From: Subtercola boreus
Lineage (GTDB): Bacteria > Actinomycetota > Actinomycetes > Actinomycetales > Microbacteriaceae
Length of the DNA: 64,000 bases
Assembly: GCF_006716115.1 (NCBI RefSeq)
Contig: NZ_VFOO01000001.1
Coordinates: 3,410,001-3,474,000 of the forward strand
Direction of reading: 5' to 3'
Each line of letters begins with the position of its first letter. Position 1 is the stretch's first letter. The position numbers and the translations under genes were made by a program. Shown piece after piece: positions 1 through 8,065 of the stretch. The notes beneath the pieces are model-generated. The model was given only the letters and a program-made list of their open reading frames with translations. It was not told the origin of the DNA and searched no databases.

Positions 1-66
1 CGAGGGGCGTACTGACATCTGTAGTGTCATGACGACGACGCTGCGGGGCGGGCTGGGGGAGGAGGG

Positions 67-726
67 TCAGTCGAAGAGGGCGGGGTGGCGGGCCAGCTCG
101 AGGCGCGTGCGGCGGATGTGGCCGAGCAGCACCCGTTCGGCATCGTCGGCGTCGGCCCGCCGCAGCGCCTGCACGAGCATGTGGTGCTCGTCGTGCACGA
201 TTCGGTTGCCGTCGGGGTCGAGCAGTAGCGTGTACGCGCGACGGTAGTGCTGGGTCGTGTTCCACAGTCGCCGCACGGTGTCTCCGAGAATGGCGGTGTG
301 AGCGCCGGCGTACGACAGCAGATGGAATTCGCGGTCGAGCCGCAGGAACTCCTCCGGGTCGCGGAGCGTCTGCATGGTGACGGCCAGCTCGTCGAGCCGG
401 TCCAGCTGTTCAGGCGTCAGGTTCTGGATGCTGTACCCGAGCAGCAGCGGCTCGATCCGTTCGCGCAGCTGGTAGATCTCCTCGCACTCGGCGAGGCTGA
501 GACGCGAGACCCACGCTCCCGTGTTGGCGACCAGTGTGATGAGGCCGTCGGCCTCCAGGATGCGGAACGCCTCCCTCACCGGCAGCCGGCTCGCGCCGAA
601 GTCGGCCGCCACGTCCTCCTGCAGGATGCGGGTGCCGGGCGGATGCTCGCCGCGGAGGATCGACTCGCGGAGGGCGGTGGCGATCCGTTCGCTGGCGACG
701 CCGTTGCGGGAGGTGGTCACCTTCAC
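67..726 (-). CDS. GntR-family transcriptional regulator, FCD subfamily
   Basis: A 219-aa protein with an N-terminal winged helix (about residues 10-75, with the typical SRLPVREAFRILEADGLI recognition segment) and an all-helical FCD ligand-binding domain containing FHLLSYAGAHTAI and the metal/ligand-type histidines of HDEHHMLVQAL. FCD regulators usually repress catabolic operons and are released by a small carboxylate or sugar acid. It starts with GTG, overlapping the stop of the VOC gene (GTGA), so the two are co-transcribed. Likely targets are the two matching palindromes in the divergent promoter at 1281 and 1344. Downstream, positions 1-66 hold no gene. The effector is not predictable from sequence. 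Confidence 0.9.
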   Translation of the reverse strand: MKVTTSRNGVASERIATALRESILRGEHPPGTRILQEDVAADFGASRLPVREAFRILEADGLITLVANTGAWVSRLSLAECEEIYQLRERIEPLLLGYSIQNLTPEQLDRLDELAVTMQTLRDPEEFLRLDREFHLLSYAGAHTAILGDTVRRLWNTTQHYRRAYTLLLDPDGNRIVHDEHHMLVQALRRADADDAERVLLGHIRRTRLELARHPALFD

Positions 727-1259
727 AGCGTAGGGCGGGCGGGGTGCCAGAGCAGAATGTCGGCGTCGCTCTCGTAGGCCTTGCCATTCGGGTAGCTGAC
801 GAGTTCGAGCTGCATGCCCCAGGGTGTGAGGAAGTAGATCCAGCGCTGCCCGCTGCTGTGGCTGCTGCTCGCGGTCGGCTCGCCGAGCACACGCACGCCC
901 TTCTCGCGCAGGTACGCCACGGCCTCGTCGAGGTCGTCGACGTAGAACGCGAGGTGGTGCCCGCCGACGTCGCTGTTCAGCGGAGGCGCAGCCGCGGCAT
1001 CCGGAGCGGCCGGCTCGTACTGGAAGATCTCGAAGTTCGGCCCCGTGCGGCAGCGGAAGAACCGCAGCTCACGCATCACCGTGCGAGGCGAGACGTTCAT
1101 GTGGTCGAGCATCCAGTCGCCCTCCCGCACGAAGGGTCCGAGCGAGTAGACGTACTCGCAGCCGATCACGTCGACGAAGAACGCCTGCGCCTGATCGAGG
1201 TCGGGAACGGTGAATCCGATGTGCTCGGTGCCGACGAGACCGGGGATGCCGGATGCCAT
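723..1259 (-). CDS. VOC-superfamily (glyoxalase/extradiol dioxygenase-like) protein
   Basis: A 178-aa protein with two beta-alpha-beta-beta-beta halves: VGTEHIGFTVPDLDQAQAFF opens the first and GGHHLAFYVDDLDEAVAYL the second. His in HIGFTV, His in HHLAFY and a C-terminal Glu in MQLELVSYP are the usual metal-ligand positions of the VOC fold, so it is probably a metalloenzyme such as a dioxygenase, lyase or isomerase. Start ATG 1259 is preceded by a purine-rich stretch. It is the first gene of a minus-strand pair with the GntR regulator and is divergent from the dehydrogenase operon, suggesting it acts on the same substrate. The exact reaction is unknown. Confidence 0.85.
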   Translation of the reverse strand: MASGIPGLVGTEHIGFTVPDLDQAQAFFVDVIGCEYVYSLGPFVREGDWMLDHMNVSPRTVMRELRFFRCRTGPNFEIFQYEPAAPDAAAAPPLNSDVGGHHLAFYVDDLDEAVAYLREKGVRVLGEPTASSSHSSGQRWIYFLTPWGMQLELVSYPNGKAYESDADILLWHPARPTL

Positions 1260-1280
1260 GAGAACTCCCTTGTCTTGCTC

Positions 1281-1292
1281 AATGGATCCAAT
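1281..1292. promoter_or_regulatory. Candidate GntR operator, proximal to VOC gene
   Basis: AATGGATCCAAT is a near-perfect 12-bp palindrome 22 bp upstream of the VOC start. It matches the site at 1344 at 10 of 12 positions. FCD-type GntR proteins commonly bind short palindromes of this shape, and the regulator is encoded in the flanking operon. Its role as an operator is inferred. Confidence 0.5.
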
Positions 1293-1343
1293 CTACCAAG
1301 AATCTTGCTGTTCACTCTCGTTTAACGCCCCCTGTTCAGCTAC

Positions 1344-1355
1344 ATTGGAGCCAAT
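1344..1355. promoter_or_regulatory. Candidate GntR operator, proximal to E1 gene
   Basis: ATTGGAGCCAAT is a palindrome with a 2-bp centre, 23 bp before the E1 start codon and about 63 bp from the sister site at 1281. Paired copies in a 118-bp divergent promoter suggest that one regulator controls both directions. Inferred. Confidence 0.5.
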
Positions 1356-1377
1356 CGCGATCAACGGAGACCACCGC

Positions 1378-3585
1378 ATGCCGAAACAACGACGTTTGGA
1401 GCCCCTCGCCCCCTGGGTCGAGTTGAGCACCACCGCAGCCGACTACAAGAAGGCCGATCCAGCCCTGCTTGCGACGATGCTGGGCCAGCTGCACCTCATC
1501 CGCGCGTTCGAGGAGACGGTGCTCGAACTCGCCGGCGAGGGCCTCGTGCACGGCCCCGCACACTCCAGCATCGGTCAGGAGGGTGGCGCCGTCGGATCCA
1601 TCGTCGGCCTCCGCTCGACCGACGCGATCAACGGGTCGCACCGCGGGCACCACCAGTTCCTTGCCAAGGCCATCAACCACGTCTCGGGCGGCTCGCTCGA
1701 CCTCGGCGCGCTCGTCACGAGCGACATCCAGACCGTGCTGCAGCGCACGCTCGCCGAGATCCTCGGGCTCGCGCAGGGCTACTGCCGGGGTCGCGGCGGC
1801 TCGATGCACCTCCAGTGGTTCGAGGCCGGCGCGCTCGGCACGAACGCGATCGTCGGCGGCGGCGTCCCGCTCGGGGCCGGCAACGCGTGGTCGCAGAAGC
1901 ACGCCGGCACGACGGATGTGACGGTCAGCTACTTCGGCGACGGCGCGACGAACATCGGGTCGGTGCTCGAGACGATGAACCTTGCGGCCGCGTGGAAGCT
2001 GCCTCTCACCTTCTTCATCGAGAACAACCTCTACGCCGTGTCGACCCGCGTCGACGAGGTCACCGGCGAACCCCGCCTGTCGAGCCGCGGCCAGGGCTTC
2101 GGCATCCCCTCGTGGCGGGTCGACGGCATGGATCCGCTCGCCGTTCACCTGGCGATGGATGCCGCGGCCGAGCGTATGCGGAGCGGCGACGGCCCCGCCG
2201 TGGTCGAGGTCGAGGTGTACCGCTACTTCCACCAGAACGGCCCGTACCCCGGCAGCGCCTTCGGCTACCGCAGTAAGGAAGAGGAGGCCGAGTGGAAGAA
2301 GCGCGACCCCCTCGACCGTGTCGCACGGGAGATGATCGCTCTCGGCCAGCTCGACGAGGCCGGTGTGGCGAGCATCCGGAGCCAGGCGCAGTCGGCGATG
2401 ACGGATGCCGTGCAGCAGCTGATCGAGGGAGACCCTGAGCGGCCGGGCAAGCGCCGCATCATGCCCGACCTCTGGCCCGACACCGACTTCGTGAACGTCG
2501 GCGTGCGCGGTGACACGAGTGAGCTGAACGACGCCCGCACGCTGGAGCCGCTCGAGTATGACGGCGAGCTCGAGAAGCGCAAGTTCGTCGACGCGGTCGC
2601 CGCGGTGATGGATCGCCGCATGGAACAGGATGACCGCATCGTCGTTCTCGGCGAAGACGTGCACCGGCTGAACGGCGGCACCAATGGAGCCACGAAGGGT
2701 CTGGCTAAGAAGTTCGAGGGCCGGGTGCTCGGCACCCCGATCAGCGAGAACGCCTTCGCCGGGCTCGGCGGCGGAATGGCCCTCGACGGGCGCTACCGGC
2801 CCGTCGTCGAGTTCATGTACCCCGACTTCATGTGGGTGGCCGCCGACCAGGTGTTCAACCAGATCGGCAAGGCGCGCCACATGTTCGGCGGCTCGAACCC
2901 GGTGCCGCTGGTGCTCCGCACGAAGATCGCCATGGGATCGGGCTACGGCTCGCAGCACCTGATGGACCCGGCCGGCATCTTCGCCACCAGCCCGGGCTGG
3001 CGCATCGTCGCCCCCTCGACCGCGGCCGACTACGTGGGCCTGATGAACGCAGCGCTGCTACTCGAAGACCCGGTGCTCGTGATCGAGCACGTCGACCTCT
3101 ATGCCGACCAGGGCGAGCTGCCCGCCGGTGATCTCGACTACATCCTGCCTTTCGGCAAGGCGGCGCTGCGGCGTTCAGGGGAGGATGTGACGATCATCAG
3201 CTACCTCTCGATGGTCAAGCACGTGCTCGAAGCGGTGGAGCAGACCGGGTTCGACGCCGACGTCATCGACCTGCGGTGGCTCGACCGGGCATCCATCGAC
3301 TGGGAGACCATCGGCGAGAGCATCCGGAAGACGAACAGCGTGCTCATCGTCGAGCAGGGCGCCCGCGGAACCTCCTATGGAGCGTGGCTGGCCGACGAGA
3401 TCCAGCGGCGCTACTTCGACTGGCTCGACCAGCCCGTCGAGCGCGTGACCGGTGAGGAGGCGTCGCCGAGCATCTCGAAGGTGCTGGAGCGCGCGGCGAT
3501 CGCCCGCACGGAAGAAGTGGTCGCGGGTCTCGAACGGATCGCGCGCGGAATGGGCGCGGACACGCGCGGAACGGGAGCCGTCTGA
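1378..3585 (+). CDS. Thiamine-diphosphate-dependent 2-oxoacid/acetoin dehydrogenase E1, alpha-beta fusion
   Basis: A 735-aa protein that joins E1-alpha and E1-beta in one chain. The alpha half (about 1-330) has the ThDP motif beginning GDGATNIGS and ending IENN. The beta half (about 395-735) begins VVLGEDVHRLNGG and contains RPVVEFMYPDF and the C-terminal transketolase domain (SVLIVEQGARGTSYG). The complex would oxidatively decarboxylate a 2-oxoacid or cleave acetoin and pass the acyl group to the lipoyl E2 encoded next. I chose ATG 1378 because GGAGA lies correctly upstream and family similarity begins there; the frame stays open further upstream. The stop overlaps the E2 start by one base. 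No E3 gene is visible nearby, so E3 is probably borrowed. Confidence 0.9.
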   Translation: MPKQRRLEPLAPWVELSTTAADYKKADPALLATMLGQLHLIRAFEETVLELAGEGLVHGPAHSSIGQEGGAVGSIVGLRSTDAINGSHRGHHQFLAKAINHVSGGSLDLGALVTSDIQTVLQRTLAEILGLAQGYCRGRGGSMHLQWFEAGALGTNAIVGGGVPLGAGNAWSQKHAGTTDVTVSYFGDGATNIGSVLETMNLAAAWKLPLTFFIENNLYAVSTRVDEVTGEPRLSSRGQGFGIPSWRVDGMDPLAVHLAMDAAAERMRSGDGPAVVEVEVYRYFHQNGPYPGSAFGYRSKEEEAEWKKRDPLDRVAREMIALGQLDEAGVASIRSQAQSAMTDAVQQLIEGDPERPGKRRIMPDLWPDTDFVNVGVRGDTSELNDARTLEPLEYDGELEKRKFVDAVAAVMDRRMEQDDRIVVLGEDVHRLNGGTNGATKGLAKKFEGRVLGTPISENAFAGLGGGMALDGRYRPVVEFMYPDFMWVAADQVFNQIGKARHMFGGSNPVPLVLRTKIAMGSGYGSQHLMDPAGIFATSPGWRIVAPSTAADYVGLMNAALLLEDPVLVIEHVDLYADQGELPAGDLDYILPFGKAALRRSGEDVTIISYLSMVKHVLEAVEQTGFDADVIDLRWLDRASIDWETIGESIRKTNSVLIVEQGARGTSYGAWLADEIQRRYFDWLDQPVERVTGEEASPSISKVLERAAIARTEEVVAGLERIARGMGADTRGTGAV

Positions 3586-5156
3586 TGCCCACGATCGTGC
3601 GGATGCCCGAGGTGCTCGCCAACGCGACGGAGGCCGCTCTTCAGAGCTGGCTGGCGGAGGTCGGCGACGACATCGCGCTCGGCCAGCCACTCGCCGAACT
3701 CGAGACCGAGAAGGCGATGGTGGAGTACAACGCCGAGACCGCCGGAACACTGGTGCGGATGCTCATCGAGCCGGGCGACTCGGTCGATGTCGGCGCGCCC
3801 ATCGCGGTGATCGCGGCGCCGGGCGAGACGGAGGCCGACATCGACACGCTCCTCGCGTCGGTCGGGATCGGCAGCGCGCCGGGCGGATCGGGTGCCACGG
3901 ATGCGGCTCCGGCTCCGGATGTCGCGGCTGCCCCGTCGGGCGGGTCGGATGTCGCGGCCGGGGTTGCCCCGTCGGGCGGGTCGGATGTCGCGGCCGGGGA
4001 TTCCCGTGCCGGCGAACCGACCCCGGCGAACGCCGACGCGCACGGCGGGAGGCTCTTCGCGAGCCCGATCGTGCGGCGGATGGCGAAGGAGCAGGGCATC
4101 GACCTCGCGGGCGTCGCCGGCAGCGGACCCGACGGCCGCATCGTGCGCCGCGACCTCGAGAGCCTCGGCGCGTCCGCGGTGGCGGGACCCGCCGCCGGTG
4201 GATCGGCCGGTGCGGTCGCCGACTTCCGGGGAGTGGCGGATTCCGCGCCCGACGAGACCGAGCCCGACCGCGGGCCGGTTGCTGTCGGCTCGGAGACGGC
4301 CACGCCGGCCGCCGACGAGGCGACGCCCGCCGTGCCGGCAACTTCCGTCGCGGCATCCGGTGCCGCAGCGGGGAGCCCGGCGAAGGCCCCCGCCCCCGCC
4401 CAGGCCGCACCCGCGACACCCGCCGCGCCCGCCGCACCCGCGAAAGCGGCACCCGCCGCACCGGCGGCCGCCCCGGGCGACACAGAGCTCGTGCCGCACA
4501 CGGGCATGCGCCGCGCCATCGCCCGGCGGCTCACCGAGAGCAAGCAGACGGTGCCGCACTTCTACCTCGTCGCCGACTGCCGGGTCGATGCGCTGATGGA
4601 ATTGCGGGCATCCGTCAACGCCAGCGCGCCGCGCAAGGTGTCGCTCAACGACTTCGTGGTGAAGGCCGCCGCGGGGGCGTTCAGCGAGGTGCCGGAAGCG
4701 AACGCGACCTGGGGCGACGACGGGACCACGCGCTACAGCCACGTCGACATCGCCGTGGCCGTCGCGACCCCCGGCGGACTGCTCACGCCTGTCGTGCGCG
4801 GGGTCGACCAGCTCTCGGTCACCGGTGTCAGCGAGCGGATCGCCGAACTCGCCGGCCGGGCCCGCGAGGGGAAGCTCCGGCAGAACGAGCTCGAGGGCGG
4901 CAGTTTCTCGGTGTCGAACCTCGGCATGTACGGGGTTCAGGAGTTCTCGGCCATCATCAACCCGCCGCAGTCCGCCATTCTCGCCGTGGGCGCGGCGCGG
5001 CTGCAGCCCGTGGTCGTCGACGGCCAGCTCGCGGTCGGAACGGTCATGACGGTGACGCTCTCAGCCGACCACCGGGTGATCGATGGCGCACTCGCCGGCC
5101 AGTGGCTCGGAGCGTTCGTGAAGCGCATCGAGAATCCCCTGACCATCCTCATCTGA
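3585..5156 (+). CDS. Dihydrolipoamide acyltransferase (E2) of the 2-oxoacid/acetoin dehydrogenase complex
   Basis: A 523-aa protein in standard E2 order. The lipoyl domain (1-80) has the lipoylated Lys in ETEKAMVEY. An Ala/Pro/Gly-rich linker follows, then a peripheral-subunit-binding domain starting at LFASPIVRRMAKEQG. A second long Ala-Pro linker leads to the catalytic domain, which ends with the active-site motif SADHRVIDGALAG (His and Asp). The trimer would receive acyl groups from the E1 encoded just upstream (TGATG junction) and make an acyl-CoA. The linker between the lipoyl and binding domains contains a duplicated 36-bp unit. The substrate follows from E1 and is unknown. Confidence 0.93.
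   Translation: MPTIVRMPEVLANATEAALQSWLAEVGDDIALGQPLAELETEKAMVEYNAETAGTLVRMLIEPGDSVDVGAPIAVIAAPGETEADIDTLLASVGIGSAPGGSGATDAAPAPDVAAAPSGGSDVAAGVAPSGGSDVAAGDSRAGEPTPANADAHGGRLFASPIVRRMAKEQGIDLAGVAGSGPDGRIVRRDLESLGASAVAGPAAGGSAGAVADFRGVADSAPDETEPDRGPVAVGSETATPAADEATPAVPATSVAASGAAAGSPAKAPAPAQAAPATPAAPAAPAKAAPAAPAAAPGDTELVPHTGMRRAIARRLTESKQTVPHFYLVADCRVDALMELRASVNASAPRKVSLNDFVVKAAAGAFSEVPEANATWGDDGTTRYSHVDIAVAVATPGGLLTPVVRGVDQLSVTGVSERIAELAGRAREGKLRQNELEGGSFSVSNLGMYGVQEFSAIINPPQSAILAVGAARLQPVVVDGQLAVGTVMTVTLSADHRVIDGALAGQWLGAFVKRIENPLTILI
3931..4002 (+). repeat. In-frame 36-bp tandem duplication in E2 linker
   Basis: Two adjacent copies of a 36-bp unit beginning CCCCGTCGGGCGGGTCGG, identical over the first 33 bases, encode the 12-aa step PSGGSDVAAG plus flanks. 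It lies in the flexible linker after the lipoyl domain, where length changes are tolerated. This looks like recent slippage or unequal crossover. Confidence 0.85.
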
Positions 5157-5170
5157 GACAGGAACAGACC

Positions 5171-5950
5171 ATGACAGCGCGACTGGAATCGAAGACCATC
5201 ATCGTCACCGGGGCAGCCTCGGGGATCGGGGCGGGAATCGCCCGCGGCATGGCTGCGGAGGGCGCCAACGTCGTCATCGCCGACCTGAACCTCGACGCGG
5301 CCGAGGCGGTGGCGGCGGGTATCCGTGACGCCGGCGGAAGTGCCATCGCCGTGCGCGTCGATGTGACGGACGAGGAGCAGGTCGCCGCCGGGGTCGCAGC
5401 AGCCGTCGCCGAATTCGGGCGACTCGACGTGTACTTCAACAACGCGGGGCTGAATGCGCCTGAGAACTTCCTCGACATCACGAAGGCGAAGTGGGACCTG
5501 ATCTTCAGCGTCAACACTTTCGGCGTCGTGCTCGGCACCCAGGCCGCGGCGAGGCAGTTCCTCGCGCAGGGAGGCGGCGGCAAAGTGGTGAACACCGCCT
5601 CGATCGCGGGCCGCCAGGGATTCCCGAGTTTCGCGCCCTACAGCGCATCCAAAGCCGCCGTCATCTCGCTGACCCAGGCCGCCGCACGCTCGTTCGCGGC
5701 CGACGGCATCACGGTCAACGCGTTCGCGCCCGGTGTCGTCGAGACGCCGCTCTGGAAGCAGCTCGACCAGGATCTCGCCGCCATGGGTCAGCCCGAGGCC
5801 GGCTTCGAGGGGATGTCGGGCGACATCCTGCTCGGCCGGCCGGCCACTCCCGCCGACATCGTGCCGACGGCTATCTTCCTGGCGTCGGGCGACTCGGACT
5901 ACATCACCGGCCAGGTGATCCCGATCGAGGGCGGGATGGTGCTCGTCTGA
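5171..5950 (+). CDS. SDR-family NAD(P)-dependent oxidoreductase
   Basis: A 259-aa classical short-chain dehydrogenase. It has the TGAASGIG cofactor loop at 13-20, acidic Asp after beta-2 (VVIADLNLD, favouring NAD), the NNAG motif, catalytic Ser in NTASIAGRQG, and YSASK. It ends with the usual EGGMVLV tail. The start ATG 5171 has AGGAA upstream; the frame is open across the E2 gene in another reading. It lies 14 bp after E2 in the same operon, and its stop overlaps the next start (TGATG). It probably oxidises an alcohol intermediate to the ketone used in this pathway. Substrate unknown. Confidence 0.92.
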   Translation: MTARLESKTIIVTGAASGIGAGIARGMAAEGANVVIADLNLDAAEAVAAGIRDAGGSAIAVRVDVTDEEQVAAGVAAAVAEFGRLDVYFNNAGLNAPENFLDITKAKWDLIFSVNTFGVVLGTQAAARQFLAQGGGGKVVNTASIAGRQGFPSFAPYSASKAAVISLTQAAARSFAADGITVNAFAPGVVETPLWKQLDQDLAAMGQPEAGFEGMSGDILLGRPATPADIVPTAIFLASGDSDYITGQVIPIEGGMVLV

Positions 5951-6993
5951 TGGCTGACCCGAAGAAGAACCTGAAGATCGCCTTCGTCGGCACCGGGGCC
6001 AACGGTGCCGGTATCGCGGCCGACCTCACCCGCGCCGGACTCGACGTCACGTTCATCGAGCAGTGGCCGGCCCATGTCGAGGCCATGCGGGAGAACGGCA
6101 TCACCGTCGTGATGCCGGACCGCACCGAGAGCACCCGGGTCGAGGTGCGGCACCTCTACGAGGTCGCGGAGCTCCGGGAATCCTACGACATCGTCTTCGT
6201 CGTGGTCAAGGCCTACGACACGCGCTGGGCCTGTGAGCTGATCAGGCCGCTCGTCAAGCCCGACGGCCTGGTCGTGGGCCTCCAGAACGGCATGAGTCTC
6301 GATGACATCGCCAGCATCGTCGGCCCCGAGCGCACCGTCGGAGCGGTCATCGAGGTCGCGTCGAACATGTGGGAACCCGGGATCGTCAACCGCGAGACGC
6401 CGCCCGAGCACGCGTGGTTTGCGATCGGCGGCATCCATCCGTCCGTCGACAGCGACCGGCTGCAGGATGTCGCGGCCGTGCTCGGACACGCGGGAACCGT
6501 CGAGGTCTCCGACGACATCCGCTCGTCGAAGTGGGGCAAGCTGATCGTCAATGCGGCCGAGCTGGTGCCGTCGGCCATCCTGGATCTGCGGCTTGCCGAC
6601 GCCATCCGGGTGCCGGGCATGTACGAGTTCATGCTGCAGTGCGGCAGCGAGGCGGCGCGCACAGCGGTCGCCTCGGGCAGCAGGCTGCGGCCGATCTTCG
6701 GGATGACGGATGCCGACCTCGACGACCCGGACGCGTTCGCCGAACAGCTGCTGGGCCAGGTGCTGAAGCGGTTCTCGTCGCCGACCACCCAGACGACGTC
6801 GCTGCAGGACTGGATCAAGGGCCGCCGCAACGAGGTCGCGGAGATCAACGGGCTGGTGGTCGACGAGCAGGCGAAGTTGGGCGGCTCGGCGCCCGCGAAC
6901 GCGCTCGTCGTGGACATCGCGCGCCGCATCGAGGCCGGCGAGCTCGAGCGGGGCGAGGCGAACATCCGCCTGCTCGTGCCCGGTGGCGCGTGA
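5950..6993 (+). CDS. Ketopantoate reductase (ApbA/PanE)-family oxidoreductase
   Basis: A 347-aa protein with an N-terminal Rossmann motif (IAFVGTGANGAGIAADL), the LQNGMSLDDI segment and catalytic Lys in SSKWGKLIVNA, plus a C-terminal helical ApbA_C domain. The family reduces 2-oxo to 2-hydroxy acids with NADPH. Its place at the end of the GntR-linked E1/E2/SDR operon argues for a catabolic 2-oxoacid/2-hydroxyacid substrate rather than pantothenate synthesis. It is longer than typical PanE (about 300 aa), with an insertion around DADLDDPDAFAEQL. A second divergent family member is at 39532. Confidence 0.88.
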   Translation: MADPKKNLKIAFVGTGANGAGIAADLTRAGLDVTFIEQWPAHVEAMRENGITVVMPDRTESTRVEVRHLYEVAELRESYDIVFVVVKAYDTRWACELIRPLVKPDGLVVGLQNGMSLDDIASIVGPERTVGAVIEVASNMWEPGIVNRETPPEHAWFAIGGIHPSVDSDRLQDVAAVLGHAGTVEVSDDIRSSKWGKLIVNAAELVPSAILDLRLADAIRVPGMYEFMLQCGSEAARTAVASGSRLRPIFGMTDADLDDPDAFAEQLLGQVLKRFSSPTTQTTSLQDWIKGRRNEVAEINGLVVDEQAKLGGSAPANALVVDIARRIEAGELERGEANIRLLVPGGA

Positions 6994-7043
6994 TCCGCTG
7001 CCATCGAGCGACTGGCGCGCGGGACGAACGGACGAGCGTGGGC

Positions 7044-7067
7044 GATGACGCAGCTCTCTGCGCCATC
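7044..7067. terminator. Candidate bidirectional terminator hairpin
   Basis: GATGACGCAG, a CTCT loop and CTGCGCCATC form a 10-bp stem with one mismatch, between the convergent ketopantoate-reductase-like gene and the XRE regulator. There is no T-run, so a terminator role is inferred from position. Confidence 0.5.
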
Positions 7068-7117
7068 ACGTCGGCTCATCCTCGTCCATTCGACTCGTGC
7101 GGGCGTCGCCGTGCCGG

Positions 7118-7819
7118 CTAGGGCAGGCGGTCCATCGCGTGCAGCACGTCGACGGCGCTCGTCAGTTCCGGGCCCCGCGCCTCGGCGGCGCCGCCTTCGG
7201 GGCCGGCCTCCGGTGTCGACTCGGCGTAGGCCTTCCGGCCCGTCACGAAGAACAGTCCCTTCGCGGGCACCGATCCGTTGTTGACGTACATGTGCGGCCG
7301 CACCGAGTCGAAGTTCAGCGAGTCGCCGGCCCGGATGACGTAGGTGTCGAACTCGAGGTGCACCGTGAGTTCGCCCGAGAGCAGGTAGGCGTACTCGTAG
7401 CCGCTGTGCCGCATCAGGCGACCCTCGACCGAGCTCGAACCGCCCGGCGCATAGGTCACGAGCAGGGGGTCGACGGGGCCGCCCGATCCGGTCGCCAGCC
7501 GCTCCCAGCGCACCCCGTTCTCCATCTCGAGCACCGGGTTGTCGCTGCCGTGCTGGATGGCCGAACGCATGCCCTCGGCCGGTTGCTCCGAAGGCGCCCG
7601 GGGCTCAGCCCGCTCGCCGGGCGGCGGCGGAGTCGCCCCCAGCAGTTCGTCGAAGGAGATGCCGAGCTGGTTCACCAGCGCATAGAGCGTACTGACCGAC
7701 GGCTGCGTCTTGCCGTTCTCGACCTGCGAGATGAGGCTCGCCGAGACGCCGACCTCGGCCGCGATGCTCCGGAGGCTCAGACCCTGTTTCAGGCGGGCGG
7801 CGCGGAGCTTGGGACCCAC
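7118..7819 (-). CDS. XRE-family regulator with C-terminal cupin domain
   Basis: A 233-aa protein with an N-terminal helix-turn-helix (about 5-60; LSLRSIAAEVGVSASLISQVENGKT split over two helices) and a cupin sensor (about 125-205) with GYEYAYLLSGELTVHL, DSLNFDSVRPHMYVN. Such HTH-cupin proteins respond to small metabolites and control adjacent catabolic or amine and amino-acid genes. The start is uncertain: GTG 7819 is the only standard start in frame, but a good AAGGAG (7843-7838) lies 18 nt upstream of it. It is divergent from the M24 operon, which it probably regulates. The C-terminal 30 residues are Glu/Ala-rich. Confidence 0.88.
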   Translation of the reverse strand: MGPKLRAARLKQGLSLRSIAAEVGVSASLISQVENGKTQPSVSTLYALVNQLGISFDELLGATPPPPGERAEPRAPSEQPAEGMRSAIQHGSDNPVLEMENGVRWERLATGSGGPVDPLLVTYAPGGSSSVEGRLMRHSGYEYAYLLSGELTVHLEFDTYVIRAGDSLNFDSVRPHMYVNNGSVPAKGLFFVTGRKAYAESTPEAGPEGGAAEARGPELTSAVDVLHAMDRLP

Positions 7820-8030
7820 TTCTTCGTTGATGACCCACTCCTTCGTCTCGGTACAGCGGGCGTGTCGGGGCTGCGCAGCAGTGCTGTGCAGTCAAGGTAC
7901 ACGTCAACAGAACGATGTCTTCGAATTCTAGAGGGTGATGTGCAAGATCTGACCGAACGGGACCCCGTCACTTCCCTCAACCGCTCTCAACAATTAAGCT
8001 AGAGTGAACACCACGTACATGCTTACTGAA

Positions 8031-8050
8031 CCCCGACAGCGGTGTCGGGG
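8031..8050 (+). promoter_or_regulatory. Perfect 8-bp hairpin abutting the M24 ribosome binding site
   Basis: CCCCGACA, loop GCGG and TGTCGGGG form a perfect stem whose 3' arm runs into the GGGGGAGAGGG Shine-Dalgarno region of the gene at 8066. If transcribed it could hide the SD or act as a protein or attenuation site. A TAAGCT box at about 7995 could be the -10. Function inferred. Confidence 0.55.
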
Positions 8051-8065
8051 GAGAGGGTCTTCACA

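Noticed and set aside
13-29. TGACA/TGTCA inverted repeat at the window edge
   Set aside because: Only 5-bp arms and no flanking gene visible on the left, so it cannot be distinguished from chance.
1336-2958. 540-aa open frame antisense to E1
   Set aside because: Shadow of the E1 gene: His/Val/Asp-rich composition typical of the complement of GC-rich coding sequence, with no domains.
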